Shown: positions 22,818 to 33,800, counted from the first letter of the stretch. The stretch is DNA of 64,000 nucleotides from Pelagihabitans sp965238025 (GCA_965238025.1 OZ250162.1:3596001-3660000); one strand, 5' to 3'. Made by a program: numbers and translations. Notes: a model not told the origin generated them from the letters alone.

Positions 22818-25217
22818 ATGCTGCTTCGTAAACTGATTCTCCTTATATTTTTTTCAACGAATTTCTTTTTCGCTTCTGCACAACAAAAGTTTACGCTCAG
22901 CGGTACTGTTTCAGAGGCCTCAAGCAATGAAACCCTCATAGGTGTTACAATAGCCATACCCGAATTGAATACCGGGGTCACCACCAATGAATATGGGTTT
23001 TATTCCATTACGCTGCCCGAGGGTTCCTACAAGGTTCTTGTCGATTATCTTGGGTTCGAAAACATTGTTCAGGAAGTCTCTTTGATAAAAAATCAAAAAA
23101 TCAATTTTAAAATGGCGGAAGAGGTAGAACAACTAGAGGAGGTTGTTGTTACCGATACATCTGAACAAATGAGTGTTCGTGAACCTCAAATGAGTGTGAA
23201 TGTACTTTCATCGGCAACCATAAAAAAAATTCCCGTCATCCTCGGGGAGGCCGATGTCATTAAATCTATCTTATTATTACCTGGCGTAACAAATGCTGGA
23301 GAAGGTGCCTCCGGTTTTAATGTCCGAGGCGGAGCCGCCGACCAAAACTTAATCCTTCTGGACGAGGCCCTTATTTTTAATTCTTCCCATCTTTTCGGAT
23401 TCTTTTCGGTATTCAATCCTGATGCTATAAAAGACATTAAACTCTATAAAGGTGGTATTCCGGCCCGCTATGGTGGTCGTGTTTCTTCAGTCTTGGATAT
23501 TTTTCAAAAAGAGGGCAATAGTAAAGAATTTCACGCGAACGGCGGTATTGGCGCTGTAGCAAGCAGGTTATTGATAGAAGGTCCTATAAAAAAAGATAAG
23601 GCGGCTTTCCTTATAGGTGGTAGAGGTTCTTATGCGCACCTGTTCCTGCCCTTATTCGATCAGGATAATACGGCCTATTTTTTCGACCTGAATACCAAAC
23701 TCAATTACAACATCAATGAAAGGAATAGCATTTACCTATCGGGTTATTTTGGGAGGGATGTCTTCGCAATTAGCGATAGTTTTATAAACACCTATGGCAA
23801 TGCAGTGGGTAATTTTAGATGGAACCATTTGTTTTCAGACAAACTATTCTCTAACCTGTCACTGATTTATTCAGACTACTATTATGGTTTAAAACTAGAT
23901 TTTGTGGGTTTCGATTGGAACTCAGGCATTCAGAATTTCAATCTTAAATATGACTTAAAGCATTACGTAAGCGATAAGCTGCAGATAAACTACGGCCTGA
24001 ATAATATTTATTATGCCTTTAATCCAGGTAGAATTGAGCCGAGCAGTACCGAATCTGGAATTATTGAAGAACAGTTAACAAAGAAATATGCTAACGAATC
24101 TGCTGCCTATATTGATATAGAACATGATATTTCGGAAAAATTTAGTCTTCAATACGGCTTGCGCTTTAGTCATTTTATCCGACTAGGCCAAGAAGAGGTT
24201 TTCAATTATGCTAATGATTCCCCAGTAGATTTCGACCCACTTCTTCTACTATATCGCGAAGCTGAACCTATCGGAGTACAACAATCATCAAGATCAGAGA
24301 CCTTGGCAACGTTTTCCAATTTTGAACCGAGGTTATCACTCTCCTATTCATTAGGAACAAACAGCTCAATGAAGGCTAGTTACACGAGGCTAGCACAATA
24401 CCTGCACCTTTTGTCGAATACATCTTCCCCTACCCCATTGGATGTATGGACGCCTAGCGGACCTTATGTAAAACCTCAATTGCTGGATCAGTATGCCATG
24501 GGATACTTTCAAAATATAGCCGATGGTACTTATAGTATGGAAACAGAAATTTTTTACAAGGACATTCAAAATAGAATAGATTATATAGACGGTGCCAATT
24601 TAATCGCGAATAATGCCATTGAACGAGTCATCTTGAATGGTGAGGCAAGGGCCTACGGGCTTGAACTGCTTTTAAGGAAAAATGACGGGGATTTTCAAGG
24701 TTGGCTGGCCTACACCCTTTCCCGTTCGGAGCAACGAACCCCTGGCAGAATAGTTACTGCTGATAATGGAGGGTCAGATTTGGAGACCGGAATCAACTTT
24801 GGGGAATGGTATAAGACGCCATACGATAAAACGCACGACCTTTCTTTTTATGGTAGTTATGAACTGAATAAAAAGTGGAGTTTTAATACCAATTTTGTTT
24901 ATCAAACTGGGCAGCCCACAAATTATCCCGTTGGGCAATTTGAGTTTCAGGGGCTCACGGTGCCTTACTACGGCCTAAGAAATACGGAACGTCTTCCCGC
25001 CTACCATCGTATAGACGTTGCCGCAACCTTGACCCCAAAAAAGAATTTGGCAAGAAAATGGAAAACAGAATGGGTTTTCAGTATCTATAATCTCTATAAC
25101 AGAAAAAATGCTGCTTCAATCAATTTTAGGCGAAATCAGGATACGGGGGCCAATGAGGCGATTAGAACTTCCATTTTCGGTATTGTTCCGGCAGTAACCT
25201 ATAATTTTAAATTTTAA
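22818..25217 (+). CDS. TonB-dependent receptor with carboxypeptidase-like N-terminal domain
   Basis: This 799-residue outer-membrane protein has a signal peptide (about 1-22), then a CarboxypepD_reg-like beta-sandwich (about 25-110, KFTLSGTVSEASSNETLIGV). The plug follows (about 115-220, ending in GGAADQNLILLDEALIFNSS and YKGGIPARYGGRVSSVLDI), then a long beta-barrel with a C-terminal aromatic strand. It transports an unknown ligand with TonB energy. The downstream gene 5 bp away is a DUF4249 lipoprotein, the regular partner of this receptor subtype, so the two probably form a complex. It is not a SusC/SusD pair. Confidence 0.93.
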   Translation: MLLRKLILLIFFSTNFFFASAQQKFTLSGTVSEASSNETLIGVTIAIPELNTGVTTNEYGFYSITLPEGSYKVLVDYLGFENIVQEVSLIKNQKINFKMAEEVEQLEEVVVTDTSEQMSVREPQMSVNVLSSATIKKIPVILGEADVIKSILLLPGVTNAGEGASGFNVRGGAADQNLILLDEALIFNSSHLFGFFSVFNPDAIKDIKLYKGGIPARYGGRVSSVLDIFQKEGNSKEFHANGGIGAVASRLLIEGPIKKDKAAFLIGGRGSYAHLFLPLFDQDNTAYFFDLNTKLNYNINERNSIYLSGYFGRDVFAISDSFINTYGNAVGNFRWNHLFSDKLFSNLSLIYSDYYYGLKLDFVGFDWNSGIQNFNLKYDLKHYVSDKLQINYGLNNIYYAFNPGRIEPSSTESGIIEEQLTKKYANESAAYIDIEHDISEKFSLQYGLRFSHFIRLGQEEVFNYANDSPVDFDPLLLLYREAEPIGVQQSSRSETLATFSNFEPRLSLSYSLGTNSSMKASYTRLAQYLHLLSNTSSPTPLDVWTPSGPYVKPQLLDQYAMGYFQNIADGTYSMETEIFYKDIQNRIDYIDGANLIANNAIERVILNGEARAYGLELLLRKNDGDFQGWLAYTLSRSEQRTPGRIVTADNGGSDLETGINFGEWYKTPYDKTHDLSFYGSYELNKKWSFNTNFVYQTGQPTNYPVGQFEFQGLTVPYYGLRNTERLPAYHRIDVAATLTPKKNLARKWKTEWVFSIYNLYNRKNAASINFRRNQDTGANEAIRTSIFGIVPAVTYNFKF

Positions 25218-25221
25218 GAAC

Positions 25222-26085
25222 ATGAAACGACTTTTGATTGGCATCACCTTGGTTCTCTTGTTCGTTTGCTGCGAGGATGTTGTAGAAATTGATACCCCTA
25301 GCGAACCGCCAAGATTAAGCGTTGATGCATTGATACGATTGACTGATACTACATCTCTTTTTCAAACAATTCAAATAAAAGCTGGGCTTACTGACTCCTT
25401 TTTTGGAGAAACGAGTCCAGCTACGTTAGAATCGATTATGATTGAAAATCGTGATTATGAACCTTCAGGGCCATCAGATAATAATTTTATAGAACTGACT
25501 CCTGTGGCTCCAGGAATTTATGAAGGAAGTAAGAGCACCCGATTTTTTACAAAGGGTGAATTGGCACTTTCTATCACACACGAAGGAGAACGTTACCTTG
25601 CTTTTACTGAATTTGCCACAGGGGCTCCTATTGATGAAATCCGTCAAGGAACGGGTACACTTTTTGGTGGGGATGAGACCGAGGTAGTGCTATCCTTTAC
25701 AGATAATGAAGAACAGGATAATTTTTACCTTTTCGATTTTGATTTTAATGAGTATTTAGTGTCTGAAGATGAATTTTATCAAGGTCAACACTTTGAATTT
25801 TCCTATTTTTATGATGAAAACGTAGAAGCAGGTGTAACGGTAGATATAAGTATTTTAGGTATAGATGAGGGGTTTTTTAATTACATGAATCAATTGATTT
25901 CCCAAGCTGATAGTGGAGCTCAAGGCCCCTTTCAGACCCCAGCTGCAACTGTTAGGGGCAATATCATCAATGTTACCGATATAGACGATATCGATTCTTT
26001 TGAGTCCATTGGGGACAGCGACAATTTTGCTCTGGGCTATTTTGCCGTTAGCCAAGTATTTAGTCAAAGTATAACGATCGAGTAA
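25222..26085 (+). CDS. DUF4249 lipoprotein, partner of the TonB receptor
   Basis: This 287-residue protein has a short lipoprotein signal (VLLFVCCED; Cys16 or Cys17). The start of the mature part, EDVVEIDTPSEPPRLSVDAL, is typical of DUF4249, followed by an immunoglobulin-like beta-rich domain and a C-terminal part with VRGNIINVTDIDD and ALGYFAVSQ. DUF4249 proteins are encoded next to TonB receptors in Bacteroidota and are thought to be surface ligand-binding partners. The gene begins 5 bp after the receptor. Its last beta strand (AVSQVFSQSITIE) ends at 26085 without truncation signs. Confidence 0.85.
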   Translation: MKRLLIGITLVLLFVCCEDVVEIDTPSEPPRLSVDALIRLTDTTSLFQTIQIKAGLTDSFFGETSPATLESIMIENRDYEPSGPSDNNFIELTPVAPGIYEGSKSTRFFTKGELALSITHEGERYLAFTEFATGAPIDEIRQGTGTLFGGDETEVVLSFTDNEEQDNFYLFDFDFNEYLVSEDEFYQGQHFEFSYFYDENVEAGVTVDISILGIDEGFFNYMNQLISQADSGAQGPFQTPAATVRGNIINVTDIDDIDSFESIGDSDNFALGYFAVSQVFSQSITIE

Positions 26086-26157
26086 AGAAATACGCTTCGT
26101 TTTGCAGTACACATTAAAAATAAATATTTGTATTATCCGCACTGGTACTAATTGAAC

Positions 26158-26400
26158 ATGGCTCTTATGAAAACGAATAAAGACTTACTACTGAAAGGGA
26201 TTCGATTTCTAATGTATACGGTTGCCTTAATGTTCATGGCCCCTTTTGCACTCTACCAAGCTTTTAAAAATCAAGAACACCCCCTATATATCCCAGTGCT
26301 GGTCGTAGGTTGTATTTTAGGTTTAGGGGCTATTATAATGGGATTTGTCAGCGTAAAAACAATTGTAGACGGATTCTTCGGAAAAAAGGGGAAATCTTAG
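26158..26400 (+). CDS. Small membrane protein, DUF6095-like
   Basis: This protein of about 80 residues has two transmembrane helices (about 13-35 and 45-68) joined by ALYQAFKNQEHPLYIPV, with a basic C-terminus KKGKS. It is conserved in Flavobacteriia as a small family I believe to be DUF6095; the function is unknown. ATG 26158 is taken as start; ATG 26167 (MKTNKDLLLKG) is equally good. Its stop overlaps the stop of the convergent DUF4294 gene by 4 bp. Confidence 0.7.
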   Translation: MALMKTNKDLLLKGIRFLMYTVALMFMAPFALYQAFKNQEHPLYIPVLVVGCILGLGAIIMGFVSVKTIVDGFFGKKGKS

Positions 26401-27083
26401 TTGTTCTTTTCCTTTTTTACACCCCATTTATCGGTGAGGGTAGCATAATCAAAGCCCAATACGCTTTTTTGTCGTTCTAAACGACCGGCAGCAAAAGCAC
26501 GTTGTAAAATATCTTCAATTAAATAATCCTCGTTGATATTTTCCGGGTGGAATTCTTCCTTAATGCTGATATCGAACATCTTTGCGGTGGTATTATACCA
26601 AAAAGCACGCCAACCACTACGCAATTCCTTTACCAGGTCAAAAGCCGTGGTTCCCGTTTGGCGATGAATCAACTTCACCAAAATCTGACCTTCGGTACGG
26701 GTTAGTTTTTTCAGTTCGGCCGAAAACTCTTCTTCTATAAACTTCTGGACTTCCTTTGTGTACTTCTTGCGTTTTCTTTTCTTTTTGATGTTTTTTATGC
26801 TATCATTTAGTTCCGTCAAACGGTCTGCCGCCATCTTAGCATATGGAAACACCTTTATTGTCTTGCGTCTAAGAATGTAATACCTAAGTTTAGATTTATA
26901 GTCAGGAAATTCAAGTTTTCCGAACACATATACTTCGCCTAAATCAATGGAACTCCGTACTATGGAGTCGCCTTCAATGATGATCATTTTTTCAGTCAGG
27001 GAGTCAATAGGCTGTTCCGCAACCTGTGCGAACCCAAGAAATCCTGCCAAGATACATCCTATAAATACTATTTTCTTTTTCAT
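26397..27083 (-). CDS. DUF4294 family exported protein
   Basis: This 228-residue protein has a signal peptide (about 1-19). The conserved block GEVYVFGKLEFPDYKSKLRY is followed by YYILRRKTIKVFPYAKMAAD, then a lysine-rich helix (KKKRKRKKYTKEVQ) and LIHRQTGTTAFDLVKELRSG. This is the DUF4294 pattern found throughout Bacteroidota, commonly next to an M42 peptidase as here (divergent, 107 bp apart). The role is unknown. The WRAFWYNTTAKMFD stretch is strongly conserved in the group and might bind a partner. Confidence 0.82.
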   Translation of the reverse strand: MKKKIVFIGCILAGFLGFAQVAEQPIDSLTEKMIIIEGDSIVRSSIDLGEVYVFGKLEFPDYKSKLRYYILRRKTIKVFPYAKMAADRLTELNDSIKNIKKKRKRKKYTKEVQKFIEEEFSAELKKLTRTEGQILVKLIHRQTGTTAFDLVKELRSGWRAFWYNTTAKMFDISIKEEFHPENINEDYLIEDILQRAFAAGRLERQKSVLGFDYATLTDKWGVKKEKNN

Positions 27084-27163
27084 TCGAAATGATATTGAGC
27101 AAAAGCCTTGCCAAAATTAACGATTAATACCAAGCCTTATTATTAAAGAATAGTGAATATTGT

Positions 27164-27171
27164 TAAGTTTG
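27164..27171 (+). promoter_or_regulatory. Candidate -7 box for the M42 peptidase gene
   Basis: TAAGTTTG matches TAnnTTTG, 19 bp before the ATG at 27190. Confidence 0.45.
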
Positions 27172-27189
27172 TATCCAAAATCTAAATAC

Positions 27190-28278
27190 ATGGCCCAAAA
27201 GAAGATCATTAACAAAAAATCCCTTGATTTTTTCGAAAAATACTTGAATAATGCCGCACCGACAGGTTATGAATGGGAAGGGCAAAAACTGTGGATGAAC
27301 TATCTAAAACCATATGTAGATACTTTTATTACGGATACCTACGGCACCGCCGTTGGCGTTATCAACCCAGAAGCCGAATATAAGGTTGTTATAGAGGGGC
27401 ATTCAGATGAAATTTCTTGGTATGTTAATTATATAACCGACAATGGTTTGCTGTATGTAATTCGAAACGGAGGAAGTGACCATCAGATTGCACCTTCTAA
27501 ATGGGTGAATATCCATACCAAAAAGGGCATTGTAAAGGGTGTTTTTGGTTGGCCGGCTATACATACACGAAAAAGAGGGAAGGAAGAACCGCCCAAATTA
27601 GACAATATTTTTATCGACATAGGTGCAAAAGACAAAGCAGAAGTTGAAAAAATGGGAGTTCATGTGGGTTGCGTTATTACCTACCCCGACGAGTTTCATA
27701 TTTTAAACAAGGATAAGTTTGTTTGTCGTGCCATCGATAACCGTGCAGGTGGCTTTATGGTTGCCGAAGTAGCCCGAATGCTGAAGGAAAACAAGAAAAA
27801 ATTACCTTTCGGACTGTATATCACAAACTCCGTTCAAGAGGAAATTGGGTTGCGTGGTGCAGAAATGATTACACATACCATTAAGCCGAATGTAGCCATT
27901 GTTACCGATGTCTGTCATGACACAACAACTCCCATGATTGACAAAAAGGTACAGGGCCATACCGAAATGGGTTCCGGCCCAGTGATTTCTTATGCTCCGG
28001 CCGTTCAAAATAAACTTAGAGAACGCATTATTGAAACCGCCGAGAAGAAGAAAATTCCGTTTCAACGAATGGCAGCTTCCCGATCTACCGGAACAGATAC
28101 CGATGCCTTTGCCTATAGCAATGGTGGGGTAGCTTCGGCTTTGATCTCGTTACCGCTTCGATATATGCATACTACGGTAGAAACCGTACATCGCGATGAC
28201 GTGGAAAATGTTATCAGGTTAATCTATGAGACCTTGCTCACCATAAAATCTGGCGAGACCTTCAGTTATTTCGATTGA
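27190..28278 (+). CDS. M42 family metallopeptidase (glutamyl aminopeptidase/endoglucanase M type)
   Basis: This 362-residue cytosolic aminopeptidase uses two zinc ions. Start is ATG 27190 (MAQKKIINKKSLDFF); an upstream TTG reads through the promoter. Metal and catalytic motifs are visible: EGHSDEISW (first His/Asp), CRAIDNRAGGFMVAEVARML (bridging Asp), SVQEEIGLRGAEM (catalytic Glu pair), DVCHDTTTP and the C-terminal LPLRYMHTTVETVHRDDVEN (last His). Length and order match the family. It processes short peptides; specificity is not predictable from sequence alone. Confidence 0.92.
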   Translation: MAQKKIINKKSLDFFEKYLNNAAPTGYEWEGQKLWMNYLKPYVDTFITDTYGTAVGVINPEAEYKVVIEGHSDEISWYVNYITDNGLLYVIRNGGSDHQIAPSKWVNIHTKKGIVKGVFGWPAIHTRKRGKEEPPKLDNIFIDIGAKDKAEVEKMGVHVGCVITYPDEFHILNKDKFVCRAIDNRAGGFMVAEVARMLKENKKKLPFGLYITNSVQEEIGLRGAEMITHTIKPNVAIVTDVCHDTTTPMIDKKVQGHTEMGSGPVISYAPAVQNKLRERIIETAEKKKIPFQRMAASRSTGTDTDAFAYSNGGVASALISLPLRYMHTTVETVHRDDVENVIRLIYETLLTIKSGETFSYFD

Positions 28279-28318
28279 TTTTTTCTTAAGCCTCCTCAAA
28301 AGGAAGGGTTTACCGAAT

Positions 28319-28870
28319 ATGATGGATGAGCTCGTAGACATACTTGATTCCAAAGGGAGATTTACGGGGAAGACGGTCATGAAATCGGTTGCCCACCGCG
28401 ACGGGCTCTTTCACAATACGGTACATGTTTGGTTTTATACCCCAGACGGAAAATTACTGCTACAACAACGGGGGAAAGAAAAGAAAATCTTCCCCTTACT
28501 TTGGGATGTTTCAGTTGCTGGTCATGTCGCAGCCGGTGAAAGTATCGTAACAAGTGCTATCAGAGAGGTTAAAGAGGAAATTGGAATTGTAATTACGGCT
28601 AACAATTTAGAAAAAATTGGTGTTTTCAAGTCCATACAAAAGCACCCCAATGGCTTGACCGATTGCGAATTTCACCATACCTTTTTACACAAATTGCAAG
28701 TACCATTTGAAAAACTAAGCCCTCAGAAGTCTGAAGTAGCCAGCTTAAAATTAATGGAAGTAAACAGTTTTATTGTAGGTATTACGGAAGGTAGGGATTC
28801 GGGTAAATACGTTCCTCATAAAATCCACTATTACAAGACCGTTATTACCGCAATATCCAAAAATTTATAG
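28319..28870 (+). CDS. Nudix hydrolase
   Basis: This 183-residue protein contains a complete Nudix box (AGHVAAGES then a seven-residue gap and REVKEEIG, about residues 66-89), which binds the metal and hydrolyses nucleoside diphosphates linked to another group. The N-terminus MDELVDILDSKGRFTGKTVM and HVWFYTPDGKLLLQQRG are like the YfcD/IPP-isomerase-like Nudix group. The substrate is unknown. It starts 40 bp after the peptidase gene, probably cotranscribed, and its last 6 bp overlap the 3' end of hisS on the other strand. Confidence 0.88.
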   Translation: MMDELVDILDSKGRFTGKTVMKSVAHRDGLFHNTVHVWFYTPDGKLLLQQRGKEKKIFPLLWDVSVAGHVAAGESIVTSAIREVKEEIGIVITANNLEKIGVFKSIQKHPNGLTDCEFHHTFLHKLQVPFEKLSPQKSEVASLKLMEVNSFIVGITEGRDSGKYVPHKIHYYKTVITAISKNL

Positions 28871-30241
28871 GGAGTCAATAAAATCTTCAACCTTATCTAA
28901 TGGATAGGTAACCTGATCGCCTTTATTCATATTCTTAACCACAAACGATTGGTTCTCTAGTTCTTTGGCCCCAATTAATATTACATATGGCACATTGCGA
29001 TTATTCGCGTATTTCATTTGCTTTTGCATTTTCGCATTAGAAGGATACAAATCAGTTGCAATTCCTGCTTTTCTAAGTTGACACACCACCTTTAAAGCGG
29101 TAAGTGCTTCTTTCTCCCCGAAATTAACGCACAGCACCTGAAGTGATTGGTCTACCGCTTCCGGAAAAAGACCTAGCTCTTCCAGTACCAGATAAATCCG
29201 ATCTAATCCGAAAGAAATGCCCACGCCACTAACACCTTTCAGTCCGAAGATTCCAGTAAGATCGTCATAGCGACCACCGCCTCCAATAGATCCCATTTGT
29301 ATACCTTCAGGAGCAGTAACCTCAAAAATGGCCCCCGTATAATAATTAAGGCCCCTTGCTAAGGTAACATCTATTGACAATTGAGCGGATCGTAAACCCA
29401 ACTCGTTAATGCCATTGAGGATATATTCAAGTTCTTCCACTCCTTTTTGTCCCTGTTCCGAACCAGAAAGCAAGCCTTTTAATATAGTCAACTGTTCGGC
29501 ATTACTTCCCGATAACGAAAATAACGGACTTGCATTTTCTATAGCAGATTCCGAAATCCCCTTTTCCAACATCTCCTGTTTAACGCGCTCCTCCCCTATT
29601 TTATCCAATTTATCAAGGGCAACCGTAAAATCGACCAGAAGGTGTTTCGCCCCAATGACCTCCGCAATTCCTGCCAGTATCTTACGATTGTTAAGTTTAA
29701 TCTCGACTCTTTCTAACTTTAAATCGGTAAAAACCGCATCATATAGTTGAATTAATTCCAATTCCTGTAATAAAGAGGTGGAACCCACTACATCGGCATC
29801 GCATTGATAAAACTCCCTGTATCTCCCTTTTTGGGGTCTATCGGCCCGCCAAACGGGTTGTATCTGATATCTCTTAAAAGGAAAATCTAATTCATTTTGA
29901 TGCATCACCACGTAACGCGCAAAAGGTACGGTCAGGTCATAACGCAAGGCTTTTTCCGAAATTTTGGGAGCAATTGTGCTTGAGTTCTTAGAGCTGTAGG
30001 TTACATCGTCAACCTTAGCGATAAAATCTCCTGAGTTTAGTATTTTAAAAATCAGACGATCACCTTCCTCACCATACTTTCCGAGCAAGGTTTGGGAATT
30101 TTCGAATGATGGGGTCTCAATTGGAAGAAATCCGAAAGTCTTGAAATGCTTCTTGACAACGTCAATAATATAGTTTCGTTTGGTCACCTCCGATGGGGAA
30201 AAATCACGGGTGCCTTTTGGTATACTTGGTTTCTTGGCCAT
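28865..30241 (-). CDS. hisS: Histidyl-tRNA synthetase
   Basis: This 458-residue class II synthetase charges tRNA-His. Motif 1 region TPSFENSQTLLGKYGEEGD, motif 2 block LRYDLTVPFARYVVMH then YQIQPVWRADRPQKGRYREF, histidine-specific motif ARGLNYYTGAIFEV and motif 3 GVGISFGLDRIYLVLEELG are all present, followed by the C-terminal anticodon-binding domain (LQVLCVNFGEKEALTALKVV). Length is normal. A candidate promoter (GATATTTG near 30314 on the minus strand, with TTG 20 bp further) lies inside the upstream gene's end. Confidence 0.98.
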   Translation of the reverse strand: MAKKPSIPKGTRDFSPSEVTKRNYIIDVVKKHFKTFGFLPIETPSFENSQTLLGKYGEEGDRLIFKILNSGDFIAKVDDVTYSSKNSSTIAPKISEKALRYDLTVPFARYVVMHQNELDFPFKRYQIQPVWRADRPQKGRYREFYQCDADVVGSTSLLQELELIQLYDAVFTDLKLERVEIKLNNRKILAGIAEVIGAKHLLVDFTVALDKLDKIGEERVKQEMLEKGISESAIENASPLFSLSGSNAEQLTILKGLLSGSEQGQKGVEELEYILNGINELGLRSAQLSIDVTLARGLNYYTGAIFEVTAPEGIQMGSIGGGGRYDDLTGIFGLKGVSGVGISFGLDRIYLVLEELGLFPEAVDQSLQVLCVNFGEKEALTALKVVCQLRKAGIATDLYPSNAKMQKQMKYANNRNVPYVILIGAKELENQSFVVKNMNKGDQVTYPLDKVEDFIDSL

Positions 30242-30324
30242 TGAGATAGATTACTGTGCAATACCTTCAACTCGATTCGCAGACCAAGACCGGTACTTTT
30301 TAAAATATTAAGGCAAATATCGGT

Positions 30325-30795
30325 TTATCCGATCACTTTTTCAAACCACTGGTACAGTTCGCCTTTGGTGATGACGGCTCCCTGTTGTATCAAACCAAAC
30401 TTATCGAGGTTTTTGTCTTTGGTATAGGCCTTAGAAGCGGTTAGGTATTCCACAAAGTCTGATTGCCAGTTTTTCTTGAACCAATTGAACCCAACAGATG
30501 TGGTCAAGTCAATATCTGGATTCATCACCTTTACCGAAATTAATTTCATCTCCTTATCCGTACAATGAAAAAGATGCATTTGTTTTGACGAAACGTTTTC
30601 AAGATAACCGACTTTGTTCAATACTCCTTCCCATACCAAATCGCTGAAGACATCAACTTCATCTTCTGCGACATTGGGTTTATCCTCTTTAAGGTTTTTC
30701 CATTCCTCTCCTGTTATAGACTGGGCCGACAAAAAATTGATGAACTCTTGATGCAACTCCTCAAGTTGTTGTCTTGTTAATCGCGTATATTTCAT
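30325..30795 (-). CDS. Conserved Bacteroidota protein, DUF6495-like
   Basis: This 156-residue soluble protein begins MKYTRLTRQQLEELHQEFIN and has VDVFSDLVWEGVLNKVGYLE and FNWFKKNWQSDFVEYLTASK, a mixed alpha/beta pattern with no catalytic motif. It matches what I recall of DUF6495, a small family usually encoded beside hisS in Flavobacteriaceae. The function is unknown. It lies 83 bp upstream of hisS on the same strand and may be cotranscribed. Confidence 0.72.
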   Translation of the reverse strand: MKYTRLTRQQLEELHQEFINFLSAQSITGEEWKNLKEDKPNVAEDEVDVFSDLVWEGVLNKVGYLENVSSKQMHLFHCTDKEMKLISVKVMNPDIDLTTSVGFNWFKKNWQSDFVEYLTASKAYTKDKNLDKFGLIQQGAVITKGELYQWFEKVIG

Positions 30796-30806
30796 TTTGC
30801 AAAAAT

Positions 30807-30837
30807 AAAAAGGCCATACAAAATGTATGGCCTTTTT
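30807..30837 (-). terminator. Terminator of the Oar-like receptor gene
   Basis: A perfect 14-bp stem (AAAAAGGCCATACA with its complement) around three bases, running into A/T tracts on both sides. It lies downstream of the minus-strand receptor gene. Confidence 0.93.
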
Positions 30838-30857
30838 TATTACTATTTAATCACTAA

Positions 30858-33800
30858 TTAGAATATGTATCTCAGACCAAACTGACCTTGCCATCTAGAT
30901 AATAGACTGGCATCATATCCAAAGGTTTCCGTCAAATCCGGATTAAACGTATAGGTTGGTACGTTGGTAGCCGGATCTACCGCAACTGTTAACGGATTCA
31001 AGCTATTAGGTTGTTGAATAACACCCCAATTGGAATTTATAAGATTTCCAAAATTCAATACATCAAAACTTAATTGAATGGTATGGGTCTTATCCCCCGA
31101 AACCTTAAAATTATAATCTTGCAGAATTTTAATATCCCATCTACCTCTCCAAGGAGCCAAGGCCCCATAACGTTCGGCATAATCACCGCGATTATCACTT
31201 AGATAGTCATCTTGTTGTATATAGGCCTCAAATGCTTCTGCTTGTCCCGCTCCACTAAACTGCATTTGTTGAACCTGAGATGAAGTAGGAATGTATAGTA
31301 GGTCATTATTTTGAAAGGAACTATCATTATTAATGTTGCCGGCATAGGTATAGTTAAATCTGCCCCCTTGAGCATATTCAAAGAAGGTCGAAAGAGTGGT
31401 CGCCCATCTATCGTTAGTACCATATTTGAATTGCTTGGAACCAACACCGATAAAGCGATGGGTATCGCCGTATTTAGAAAAAGATAATACATCTGCATTG
31501 GCATCACCTAAATTCGGGTTGAAATCAAAGGCATCACCGGTTATTTCCGCCTCAACAGAATTGATGTCCTTGGCATTCAAATAGCTATATGCCAAACTGG
31601 CGAATAGTCCATTCTCGAATGATTTTTGAGCTTTCAATGCAACGTTCCATATCCTACCTTTATCTGAATTGGTGAATACATAGGCATTGGTAGGGCCACC
31701 AAAGGCATTGGTTGCGTAATCACTTGCTAGATACCTTGGTCTGGTGTCACCAGGAGCATTTAAATTTCCTGACGGGTCCCTTAAAGCCCAGTTCTGCACG
31801 TGCGATGCGTTTAAATCTTTCGTATAAGAAACATCTGCCGTTAAAACAAGACCATTGTTAAGCGCCTTATCAATTCCTAAGTTGGTGCGCCAAACTTGTG
31901 GCCATTCAAAATCAGGGTCAACAGCCTGATAGAAAAAGAAATCTACGCCCTGAACTTGATTTCCGATCCATACAAATGGAAGTTTGCCGGTAAAAACCCC
32001 AGTTCCTCCACGAAGTTGTGTTTTATTATCCCCAGCTACATCCCAATTGAATCCCAATCTTGGGGAAATCAACCAATCATTACTCGGTAACTGCTCTGAA
32101 TCAATGGTAGTATCCTGACCTGTATTTGGGTTAAAATATATATTATCAGGTTGATACGTTCCTTTACGTTCAATATTCTCCCTTATTTTTTGGGCAGTAT
32201 CAAAGTATAAAGGTTTATCGAAGCGTACACCATAGGTTAGTTTAAAATTGTCCGAGGCACTCCATTCATCCTGCAAATAGAGCGACATTTGACCAACGTT
32301 TGTTTCGGCCAAAGACCAAGCACCGGGAACACCATCTTCAAGTCGGTTATTCGCATCAAACGTCGCCTGGGCATTAGCAATTGTTGCCGCGTAACTGCTG
32401 GCATCAAAGTCATTAATATCAACACTTCCGAATAAATCGAATCCATAACTGGTTAAATTGAACGAATTATCGAACTGAAACTTTTCAAAAGAAAATCCCA
32501 CTGTATAGGTATGATTACCTTTAAAAATATTAAGGTTATTGGTCAGTTGGAAAACTTTCTGATCCAAACGGTTATGGACCGAAAAAGGCTCATGTCCTGC
32601 AATAATATAATTGATGCCATCCTTAGTTATATTAATAGATGGTGCCGGAGTTGACAACGGATTACGGAAATCGTCAAAATGAGTATATCCCATTTGTAAT
32701 TTATTCGTGACTTCATCGGTCAATGTCGAGTTCAATTCCAATTGAACTGAATTCAGGTTATTATTTATCTCATATCCCGAATTTTGAAATTGTAATGTGT
32801 TAAAGCTAGGTCCTCTGGCAGTAATGGCCGTTGGGTGGGCCGGGTTTACCTTAGACGCATTTAAAAAATTATAGATAATTGCAAGCCTGTTCTTGTCATT
32901 GACGTTCCAATCTAATTTAAAAATACCCTTGGTTGACTCAGAGCCAAATGTGAATCCTTCAAAAGCTCCTGTATTATATCCGATACCTGCCAGAGCACTC
33001 TGGACCGCAATTAAATCGCTCTCCAAAACCCTAGATTCATTGATCGCCCCAGAGCCTGTATTCGGAATCCACCCGTTTGTTCCTAAATCATCCCGTTCGT
33101 CTTTTTCGAAATTTGCAAAAAAGAACAGTTTATCCTTTATAATAGGCCCGCCAATACTAGCTCCATATTGGTTTTGATTTAAATCTGGTTTTACAACATC
33201 CTCACCCCTAATTTTACCTCCAGTAAGATCTTCACTTCTTGTGAATCCATAAACGGTACCATGAAACTCATTGGTACCACTCTTGGTAACGGCATTTACC
33301 GACGCACCTGTAAATCCAGATTGTCTAACATCGTAAGGAGCGGTCGAAACTTGAATTTGATCAATGGCATCCAAAGAGATGGGTTGAGCTCCGGTTTGCC
33401 CGCCTGGAGTTGGGGCATCCAACCCAAATGGGTTGTTGAAAATTGCTCCATCCAAGGAAAAATTGTTGTATTGGTCGTTACGCCCACCAAAAGAGTTTCC
33501 GCTTGCCGTAGGTTCCAAACGGGTAAAATCCTGGGCCGAACGTGAGATGGTGGGCAGTCTGGTTAATTCCCTACGTCCTACACTTGTCTCAGACCCGGTA
33601 CGGTCACTTCCGAAAGTGCCACTCTGGTCCGCCACCACAACCACTTCATCAAGTGCTTGGCTCTCGGTTATGAGGGTCACGTCAAAATTGAAAGTTTTAC
33701 CTAGTGTCAAAAATACATCACTACGTTTCTGTTCTTTGTACCCGACATAGGAAACAGTTACCTCGTAAGGTCCCCCTACACGAAGGTTCAAAAGATTAAA

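Noticed and set aside
22818..26085. SusC/SusD polysaccharide-utilisation pair
   Set aside because: The receptor is of the shorter type and its partner matches DUF4249, not SusD; no glycosidase is adjacent.
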